Below are positions 1 through 5,217 of a stretch of DNA of 5,818 nt, piece by piece. Every line of letters starts with the position of its first letter. Within the stretch, counting starts at the first letter, position 1. Below the pieces are notes generated by a model. It made no database searches. It was not told the origin of the DNA and saw nothing but the letters and a program-made list of their open reading frames with translations. The translations under genes and the position numbers were made by a program. The stretch spans positions 1 through 5,818 of the forward strand of contig DAWL01000139.1 in NCBI GenBank assembly GCA_002505935.1. Direction: 5' to 3'. This DNA comes from Euryarchaeota archaeon UBA226. GTDB lineage: Archaea > Thermoplasmatota > Poseidoniia > Poseidoniales > Poseidoniaceae.

Positions 1-374
1 AAGAAGAGAATCTCAAAGACTCTGGCGAATCCATCTACCTTGAGCAGAACCGTCATGTCACTTGCATCGCCAAAGAACAGAATCCAACGCTGTCCATCCT
101 TGAATTGACTTAGTAGAGCAAGGAAGGTTGCAATCATCAGCGTACAAATCGAAATCATTGCCGGTAATCGCGCATCTCTGGTGAAATTGAACCTCTCGCC
201 GCCGAAAAACCATGGTACCTTGATCTTAGTCAATGGCAAACGGAAGGTTGCGCGACCTAAGTTAGGGATGATAATCAATGCAAGGATACCGAGCAGCATA
301 ACGAACTCAGGCAACAATACGGTCAACGTAGTGGTGCTGCTGAACAACTCGTGCCAATTTGCTGCGCCACTCAT
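1..374 (-). CDS. nuoN: NADH-quinone oxidoreductase subunit N (NuoN), N-terminal part
   Basis: This is the first 124 residues of an antiporter-like proton-pumping subunit of complex I; the 3' end lies outside the window. The protein starts MSGAANWHEL. A membrane helix with the NuoN-like phrase LLPEFVMLLGILAL lies at residues 20-36, followed by a basic loop (about 40-70), a second helix at about 71-89, and KVDGFARVFEIL at about 112-123. That last phrase matches the 'VDGFA' entry to the third helix of NuoN. The ATG at 374-372 sits one base after the nuoM stop codon, and a GGAGGT lies 7 bases before it, so the start is firm. NuoN follows NuoM in most nuo and fpo operons, which supports the name over a NuoM or Mrp paralogue. 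The pump residues (Glu, Lys) lie further downstream and cannot be checked here. Confidence 0.92.
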   Translation of the reverse strand, partial: MSGAANWHELFSSTTTLTVLLPEFVMLLGILALIIIPNLGRATFRLPLTKIKVPWFFGGERFNFTRDARLPAMISICTLMIATFLALLSQFKDGQRWILFFGDASDMTVLLKVDGFARVFEILF

Positions 375-375
375 T

Positions 376-2121
376 TCAGGCACCTCCTGCAACAAGTCGT
401 AGCAATCCACCCATGTGCTGATAGAAGTGAGCATCAGCATAAGATGACATCATTCCCCAGATAATCCAAGGCAGAACTCCAAAGAGCACTATGAGAAGTG
501 CCATCAGAATGTTTCCAACATTCTCCCATGGTGAGATATCGCGAGGGCTATCATCGCCCATTGTATCTGGAAGGACGACTTCTCCATCTCCTTCGAAGAT
601 GGTACGCTGCATCGACCAAAGGTAGTAGGCTGCGGTAATTACCAGTGTCAAAGCAGGCAACAGTACCAACCAACCATATTCCATCCAGAAGGCGACTAAT
701 ACCGCTACTTCAGCGACGAAACCAGCCAACAATGGCAATCCAAGGCTAGCCATCCAAGCGAACATCATGTAGACTCCCATGTAGGGACTGGTCTTGGCAA
801 CACCTCGCAGTGAACCTATTTCCAAAGTATGGTAATGATGCTTGAAGGAACCACAGACTGCGAATAACATCGGTGAAATGATTCCGTGAGCGAACATCAT
901 GAAGATGGCTCCGGCAAAACCGAGTGGCTGCATACTAGCGATTCCCAGCAGAACGATACCCATGTGCGATACCGAGGAATATGCAACCATGCGTTTGAGA
1001 TTGATCTGTCCAAGACATACCATCGCACCGTAAACAAGACTGATCATACCGATTATCATCAACCAGTCTTGATACTCTGCCAAAGCATGTGGGAACAAAG
1101 TCATCGGTAGGCGGAAGAGGCCGTATGCACCCATCTTCAGCATGACACCAGCCAATACCATGGAGCCAGCCGTAGGCGCCTGAACGTGAGCATCAGGCAA
1201 CCAAGTATGGAACGGTACAGCAGGCAACTTGACGATGAAGGCTAGAACCATCATCAGGAAGAGAGCATTCTGCATACTCGACCCCAACCACGTATTTCCA
1301 GAATTAGCAGCCATCTGAGCGCTACTGGTCATCTCAACCATGCTGAAGGTACGTCCTGTCAGAACTCCCTTGTCGATGAGATACTGACTTGGATTCTGTA
1401 GGAAGTATAGGGTCACTATAGCCAACAACAAAACCAACGAAGCGGTGAATGTGTAGATGAAGAATTTCTGAGCAGCATAGCGACGATCCTTTCCACCCCA
1501 CTTGAGAATCAAGAAGAACATCGGAATCAATGTCAACTCCCAGAATACGTAGAACATGAATAGGTCAAGAGCGACGAAGACTCCAATCAAAGCGCCCTCC
1601 ATCATCAGTAGCAAGGGGTGATGGTACCAGCTACTCTTCTCATCCCAAGTGCTAATCATGGTTATTGGAATGATTAGTGTAGTCAACCACAACATAGGGA
1701 AGGATAAGCCGTCTAGTCCGACATGCCAAGAAATACCAAGACTGTTAATCCAAGTATACTCGTGATCGATTCTGTATTCATTCAACTTGATGTTGGTCCA
1801 ATCGATGGAACCAATCCAACCAAAGAATAGTGCAGTACTGATAACCAGAATGAATAGTGAGAAACCAAGGCTTGCAGCCTTGACTGGGAAAGCCATACGC
1901 TCCTTCATTCCACGAGGCTGTTGACTTGCCAAAGCCAGCAGAATCAACGAACCAAGTATTGGGAAGGCAATCATCGGGATGGTTATCCAATCGATGTCAC
2001 CTACTGCATCCTCGAAGAACATCGGGAAGGCGAGGAGGAAAGCACCAGCAAGAACAACTAGAGTTGCAACAACGGTGAACTCCTTCTCAAAGACAGCCTT
2101 GCGGGAACGAGTTTCTGACAT
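376..2121 (-). CDS. nuoM: NADH-quinone oxidoreductase subunit M (NuoM)
   Basis: A 581-residue antiporter-like membrane subunit of complex I that drives proton translocation in the middle of the membrane arm. Family marks seen: VGLDGLSFPM (about 134-143), FWELTLIPMFFL with Glu195 (equivalent to E. coli Glu144), VKLPAVPFHTWLPDAH with Lys298 (E. coli Lys234), the PTAGSMVLAG..LKMGAYG stretch with Lys329 (Lys265), AHG with His412, and GFVAEV with Glu471 (Glu407). All the charged residues expected along the proton path are therefore present. It is about 70 residues longer than E. coli NuoM (509). Part of the excess is an N-terminal basic segment and a hydrophobic helix (about 16-36) that precede the usual first helix (about 45-65). 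The start ATG overlaps the nuoL stop by one base (TGATG) and has a G-rich Shine-Dalgarno, so the long N-terminus is probably real. Confidence 0.96.
   Translation of the reverse strand: MSETRSRKAVFEKEFTVVATLVVLAGAFLLAFPMFFEDAVGDIDWITIPMIAFPILGSLILLALASQQPRGMKERMAFPVKAASLGFSLFILVISTALFFGWIGSIDWTNIKLNEYRIDHEYTWINSLGISWHVGLDGLSFPMLWLTTLIIPITMISTWDEKSSWYHHPLLLMMEGALIGVFVALDLFMFYVFWELTLIPMFFLILKWGGKDRRYAAQKFFIYTFTASLVLLLAIVTLYFLQNPSQYLIDKGVLTGRTFSMVEMTSSAQMAANSGNTWLGSSMQNALFLMMVLAFIVKLPAVPFHTWLPDAHVQAPTAGSMVLAGVMLKMGAYGLFRLPMTLFPHALAEYQDWLMIIGMISLVYGAMVCLGQINLKRMVAYSSVSHMGIVLLGIASMQPLGFAGAIFMMFAHGIISPMLFAVCGSFKHHYHTLEIGSLRGVAKTSPYMGVYMMFAWMASLGLPLLAGFVAEVAVLVAFWMEYGWLVLLPALTLVITAAYYLWSMQRTIFEGDGEVVLPDTMGDDSPRDISPWENVGNILMALLIVLFGVLPWIIWGMMSSYADAHFYQHMGGLLRLVAGGA
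382..387 (-). promoter_or_regulatory. Ribosome binding site of nuoN
   Basis: GGAGGT on the minus strand, 7 bases before the nuoN ATG. It is encoded within the last Gly-Gly codons of nuoM, so nuoM termination and nuoN initiation happen at nearly the same place. Confidence 0.8.
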
Positions 2122-4355
2122 CAGATCAACCCCCAGATAAGCAAGAACAAGGCCAATGTTCCAAGAGCAGCCATCATAATGTAATCACGGGCGCTTCCAG
2201 TGGTCAATTGCCTGATTCCCTTGGAGGCTTCCTGACTGCCGCTCTCTATTCCCTTGATGGCTCCGTCGATGATGCGCTTGTCAAACCAAGCCGCAGCGAG
2301 TGCAAATGGTACAACCAGTTTGAGCATCAGGTTGTCATACCACTCGTCAAAGTATAGTCGACGCTTGAGAGCATTAGAAATTCCAGAATCGGACCAGGCT
2401 GAATTATCGAAGTTGTACTTGCGCCTGATTTTTCCACTCAATGAAACAAGCCAAGATATTGACCAATGTGCCTTCTCTCCCTTGGCTAGACTTCCTCCGT
2501 GCAAAGCCATTGCATAGAATGGTCCAACAAGCATGGATAGACCGATGGTAATCCAAGTTATCATGAACAGATACGGATCGCTATGGCCATCACTTCCTAC
2601 TGCGAGGAATGCGTGCATAATCTCATGCATCAGATGGCTAGGTAGATGTCCTAGACTGAGATGATTGGCATTGTCTCCAATCCAACCAGCGAAACCTAAT
2701 CCAGCAAAGAGAATAGCAGCTAATGTCATTCCAGTCAATGCAACTAATGGAATCGGGATGAATGGAGTCTGCTCATGAACTCCTGCTGCAACTGGAGTCT
2801 TTGGCTTGCCTGCAAAGGTCATGAACCACATTCTACTCATGTAGAAGCCTGTCATTCCTGCAGTGATCAGTACCAACAGTGCTGGGATGATGAACAAGCC
2901 ACCACCGTCCTGCAATACAGCCTTCCATGTGGAACCGACAATTCCTTCCTTTGACCAGAAACCACCGATGAGTGGGATTCCAATAATCGAAGCAGAACCT
3001 GCAGCCATTGCAATCGCAGTTATTGGCATCTTGGAAGCCAGTCCACCCATGTTTGTCATGTCCTGACAATCGAAATGGTCCTCTCCGTGGTCATCGTGGT
3101 CATCATGATCATCACCGTGATGGGCCAACTCATGGTGCGCATGATGCATCTCATGAATGACGCTACCACTAGCCATGAACAGCATTCCCTTGGCCATGGC
3201 GTGATTGAATAGATGGAACAATGAGGCTCCAAAGGCGAAGGCGGCCAATTCTGTGTAGCCCTTGTTGACAAACCACAGAGCAGCACCCAAACCTGTGAAG
3301 ATGTAGGCTAACTGGCTCATCGTAGAATAAGCGAGTACCTTCTTGATATCATCTTGAACAAAGGCGATAGCCGCAGCCATACAAGCCGTTATTCCTCCAA
3401 TCATGGCGATGAGCAAAGCAACATCAGTGAATTCTCCTGCAACAGCAGGGGCGCTGAAGAATGGATACATTCGAGCCACTAGATAGAGACCTGCGTTGAC
3501 CATGGTAGCAGCGTGAATCAATGCTGAAACTGGTGTTGGACCTTCCATCGCATCCGGTAGCCAAACATGCAACGGGAACTGTGCAGACTTACCGACTGCT
3601 CCAATGAACATCAATAGGAGCATGGCCTTAATCAATCCTGCATCGGCTGCTCCGATGTTGCTAGCATCGAAGACAACGGCGAAATCCCAGGAGCCGAAGA
3701 CTGCGTGCATAATCAGTAGACCAACGAAGAGGAATACATCTCCAACTCTGGTGGTCAAGAAAGCCTTCTTGGCAGCATAGGCCGCACTTGGCCTCTCATA
3801 ATAGAAGCCGATGAGAAGATAGGAACACAATCCCATTATCTCCCAGAAGATGAACAGCCATAGGAAACTGTCAGCCAACACCATACCGAACATTCCAGCA
3901 CAGAACAGAATGAACTCTGCGTAGAATCGGTGATTGCGGTTCTCATTGACTGGATCGGTGTTCATGTAGCCAAGACTGAAGATTCCAATGAGCAAACATA
4001 GGAAAGAAGCAACAAAGAGAAGCATCACGGAGATGTGATCCAACTGTAGACCAAAGCCAAAGTCCTGAACCTTCATGTCACCATTTTCAGTAAACAAACT
4101 GTATGTAACCCAATCTCCTACATCGCTGACAAAATCATCGCCACTACCTTCTGTAAAGGCCGCAACATGTCCGACGATTAACCACATAGAGAGTACGAAC
4201 ACGATGGCAAGTACTGCAACTGCAATCGTTCCCCCTTCCTTCCAAAGTCCCTTCCACTTCTCGTTTCCATTGAACAACCTGCCAAGCAACAGGATGAGGG
4301 GCATCGCCACAATAGGCAATACCGGTATCAGAATTGCTAGTTCACTGACATCCAT
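2121..4355 (-). CDS. nuoL: NADH-quinone oxidoreductase subunit L (NuoL)
   Basis: The largest antiporter-like subunit, at the far end of the membrane arm; 744 residues counted from the ATG at 4355 (E. coli NuoL has 613). Visible family marks are FWEIMGLCSYLLIGF with Glu172, the GKSAQFPLHVWLPDAMEGPT loop with Lys256, ALIHAATMV with His281, DDIKKVLAYSTMSQL, NHAMAKGMLF with Lys389, and GGFWSKEGI with Lys469 on the second broken helix. Near the C-terminus YFDEWYD and a long amphipathic stretch (about 665-715) correspond to the lateral helix that clamps NuoM and NuoN, followed by a final membrane helix. A GTG at 4364 would add three residues, but it lies inside the Shine-Dalgarno, so the ATG is preferred. 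An unusual His/Asp-rich insert lies at about 401-427. The gene follows nuoK after 10 bases and overlaps nuoM by one base. Confidence 0.96.
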   Translation of the reverse strand: MDVSELAILIPVLPIVAMPLILLLGRLFNGNEKWKGLWKEGGTIAVAVLAIVFVLSMWLIVGHVAAFTEGSGDDFVSDVGDWVTYSLFTENGDMKVQDFGFGLQLDHISVMLLFVASFLCLLIGIFSLGYMNTDPVNENRNHRFYAEFILFCAGMFGMVLADSFLWLFIFWEIMGLCSYLLIGFYYERPSAAYAAKKAFLTTRVGDVFLFVGLLIMHAVFGSWDFAVVFDASNIGAADAGLIKAMLLLMFIGAVGKSAQFPLHVWLPDAMEGPTPVSALIHAATMVNAGLYLVARMYPFFSAPAVAGEFTDVALLIAMIGGITACMAAAIAFVQDDIKKVLAYSTMSQLAYIFTGLGAALWFVNKGYTELAAFAFGASLFHLFNHAMAKGMLFMASGSVIHEMHHAHHELAHHGDDHDDHDDHGEDHFDCQDMTNMGGLASKMPITAIAMAAGSASIIGIPLIGGFWSKEGIVGSTWKAVLQDGGGLFIIPALLVLITAGMTGFYMSRMWFMTFAGKPKTPVAAGVHEQTPFIPIPLVALTGMTLAAILFAGLGFAGWIGDNANHLSLGHLPSHLMHEIMHAFLAVGSDGHSDPYLFMITWITIGLSMLVGPFYAMALHGGSLAKGEKAHWSISWLVSLSGKIRRKYNFDNSAWSDSGISNALKRRLYFDEWYDNLMLKLVVPFALAAAWFDKRIIDGAIKGIESGSQEASKGIRQLTTGSARDYIMMAALGTLALFLLIWGLI
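2124..2134 (-). promoter_or_regulatory. Ribosome binding site of nuoM
   Basis: GGGGGTTGATC on the minus strand, resembling the archaeal GGAGGTGATC with one substitution and one extra T. The G run ends 8 bases before the ATG. It lies inside the last codons of nuoL (WGLI-stop) and supports the nuoM start at 2121 rather than a later Met. Confidence 0.65.
3075..3155 (-). other. His/Asp-rich insert in NuoL
   Basis: Residues 401-427 of NuoL hold 11 His and 10 Asp/Glu in 27 positions, with a Cys at 430. The insert follows the helix carrying Lys389 (GMLFMASGSVI) and precedes the MGGL that opens the next broken helix. In E. coli NuoL this junction is a short loop of roughly 10 residues. By the known NuoL topology (N-terminus outside, lateral helix inside) the loop should face the cytoplasm. 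The composition suggests binding of Zn, Ni, Cu or similar ions; that is inference from composition only. Confidence 0.7.
3087..3113 (-). repeat. Three imperfect 9-base tandem repeats in nuoL (DDH x3)
   Basis: Three consecutive 9-base units (GATGATCAT, GATGACCAC, GATGACCAC on the minus strand) each encode Asp-Asp-His. The last two are identical and the first differs at two third-codon positions, which suggests expansion by slippage and retention at the protein level. Confidence 0.8.
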
Positions 4356-4359
4356 GATA

Positions 4360-4367
4360 ATCACCTC
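4360..4367 (-). promoter_or_regulatory. Ribosome binding site of nuoL (decides the start)
   Basis: GAGGTGAT on the minus strand, an excellent match to the archaeal anti-Shine-Dalgarno complement. GAGGT is 7 bases before the ATG at 4355, while the in-frame GTG at 4364 lies within it. It overlaps the nuoK stop codon. Confidence 0.85.
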
Positions 4368-4668
4368 AATGTTTGAGCAACTTCACCTCGTCGAGAGAAA
4401 CCGTCTCATGTTGCGAATACATCGCCAAGAAGATAGCTAGACCAATGGCAACTTCCGCTGCTGCAATAGCCACAGCGAAAACCACGTAGATCCAACCGGT
4501 AGCGTCCCCATGCTGTGCGGCTCCTGCCACGAAGTTCAGGTTCACCGCGTTGAGAATAATCTCGATACACATCAGCACAATGATGGCATTCTTTCGAGTA
4601 AATGCCCCCCATAGTCCGATACAGAACAAAATGACCGCTAAACCGGCCACCCATGATGGATCGATCAT
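4366..4668 (-). CDS. nuoK: NADH-quinone oxidoreductase subunit K (NuoK)
   Basis: A 100-residue, three-helix membrane subunit that links the quinone-site end of complex I to the antiporter-like pumps and relates to MrpC/MnhC. Helices are at about 6-22, 28-48 and 58-82. The two membrane glutamates essential in E. coli NuoK are present at the same numbers: Glu36 in LMCIEIILNAVNLNF and Glu72 in AIAAAEVAIGLAIF. The length equals that of the bacterial protein. The ATG overlaps the stop of the preceding nuoJ C-terminal gene (TGATG) and has a full GGAGGTGA upstream. A position between nuoJ and nuoL is standard and argues against an Mrp antiporter operon. Confidence 0.96.
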   Translation of the reverse strand: MIDPSWVAGLAVILFCIGLWGAFTRKNAIIVLMCIEIILNAVNLNFVAGAAQHGDATGWIYVVFAVAIAAAEVAIGLAIFLAMYSQHETVSLDEVKLLKH

Positions 4669-4940
4669 CAGTTGTCACCTCCCTCATCGGTCTCCCAAAG
4701 CAGGTTGACCTTGCGCTCATCTCTAACAAGATAGGCAGCACCAACCATAGCCATAGCCAACAATGCACCCAATACCAAGAGTCCGATGGCCCAATCCACC
4801 AGCATGCCCTCAGCCAATTGAGTGGTCGTTGGACCTTCTGCTGGGTCAGAATCCCAAACAGTGCTATCGGTAACAACTGTGAACAGAATAATTCCCATGA
4901 ACACGATACCAACGCGTGTCAAAATGCTGAGCAGTTTCAT
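4668..4940 (-). CDS. nuoJ: NADH-quinone oxidoreductase subunit J, C-terminal half (NuoJ2)
   Basis: A 90-residue protein with two membrane helices (about 5-24 and 49-71) joined by a polar loop rich in Thr, Asp and Pro. The second helix ends VGAAYLVRDERK, resembling the end of E. coli NuoJ (AGLVVAFHVGREER). Together with the upstream gene it makes up the five helices of a normal NuoJ, which contributes a helix at the hinge between the quinone cavity and the pumps. It starts with ATG overlapping the stop of the N-terminal half (ATGA) and has its own GAGGAGGA ribosome site. That arrangement indicates a true two-gene subunit rather than a sequencing frameshift. Split nuoJ/fpoJ genes are known from haloarchaea and methanogens. 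Taken alone the sequence is weakly conserved; the context makes the call. Confidence 0.85.
   Translation of the reverse strand: MKLLSILTRVGIVFMGIILFTVVTDSTVWDSDPAEGPTTTQLAEGMLVDWAIGLLVLGALLAMAMVGAAYLVRDERKVNLLWETDEGGDN
4675..4682 (-). promoter_or_regulatory. Ribosome binding site of nuoK
   Basis: GGAGGTGA on the minus strand, with GGAGGT 8 bases before the nuoK ATG. It is embedded in the Gly-Gly-Asp codons at the end of the upstream nuoJ C-terminal gene, so the two genes are probably coupled in translation. Confidence 0.85.
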
Positions 4941-5215
4941 TCGAAGTCCTCCTCAAGGATTTGACGCCTAGTTAGCATGATTCCGAACAGTACGACCAAC
5001 ATGACGCTGGCAAGATAAACTAGAATCTGAATCACTGCAAGGAATTCCGCTTCCATCAGTACAAAGATTCCAGCGACTGCCATGAATGAGAAAATTAGGT
5101 ACATCATCGAGTGTGCAACTCGCTGAGCATAAATCAGACCAAACGCACCTGCAATAGCAATGGCTGAAAGTAGGAAGAAGACTCCTGTCTCAGCGATTGC
5201 AGATGCGTCCGTCAC
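4937..5215 (-). CDS. nuoJ: NADH-quinone oxidoreductase subunit J, N-terminal half (NuoJ1)
   Basis: A 92-residue protein with three membrane helices (about 11-30, 36-54 and 59-82), equal to the first three helices of NuoJ. Typical NuoJ features are QRVAHSMMYLIFSFMAVAGIF (split here: QRVAHS at about 31-36, then the second helix), EAEFLAVIQILVYLAS (55-70) and a VVLFGIML end to the third helix, followed by a short charged tail. The start is GTG at 5215: GGAGG lies 7 bases upstream, and no ATG is available before residue 37. It begins two bases after the nuoI stop and its own stop overlaps the start of the C-terminal half by four bases (ATGA). The nuoI-nuoJ neighbourhood is the usual one. Confidence 0.9.
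   Translation of the reverse strand: MTDASAIAETGVFFLLSAIAIAGAFGLIYAQRVAHSMMYLIFSFMAVAGIFVLMEAEFLAVIQILVYLASVMLVVLFGIMLTRRQILEEDFE
4947..4954 (-). promoter_or_regulatory. Ribosome binding site of the nuoJ C-terminal gene
   Basis: GAGGAGGA on the minus strand, with GGAGG 7 bases before the ATG at 4940. It lies in the Glu-Glu-Asp codons at the end of the N-terminal nuoJ gene and shows that the second half is started independently. Confidence 0.8.
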
Positions 5216-5217
5216 TC

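Noticed and set aside
181..402. Plus-strand frame of 73 codons opposite nuoN and the end of nuoM
   Set aside because: It is antisense to the NuoN N-terminus, which is supported by sequence, start spacing and Shine-Dalgarno; the frame has no recognisable features.
886..1110. Plus-strand frame of 74 codons opposite nuoM
   Set aside because: It is antisense to a conserved part of NuoM and its composition reflects the complementary strand only.
3087..3113. Short tandem repeat as a possible CRISPR or regulatory repeat
   Set aside because: There are no spacers, the unit is 9 bases, and it stays in frame inside nuoL; it is a coding repeat.
4075..4440. Plus-strand frame of 121 codons opposite the start of nuoL and the end of nuoK
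   Set aside because: It is antisense to two well-supported genes, has a Ser/Thr/Pro-rich composition typical of a reverse-complement shadow, and matches no family I recognise.
4406..4912. Minus-strand frame of 168 codons across nuoK and the nuoJ C-terminal gene in another frame
   Set aside because: It is rich in Trp, Cys and Arg, overlaps two genes with clear family motifs and their own ribosome sites, and looks like an out-of-frame shadow.
4937..4940. Split nuoJ as a frameshift or pseudogene
   Set aside because: Each half has an intact membrane pattern, its own start and ribosome binding site, and the split is known from other archaeal complex I operons.
376..5215. Cluster as an Mrp/Mnh-type Na+/H+ antiporter or a membrane-bound hydrogenase
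   Set aside because: The presence of NuoI and split NuoJ, NuoK with Glu36/Glu72, the NuoL lateral helix, and the I-J-K-L-M-N order fit complex I; no MrpE/F/G-like genes are seen.
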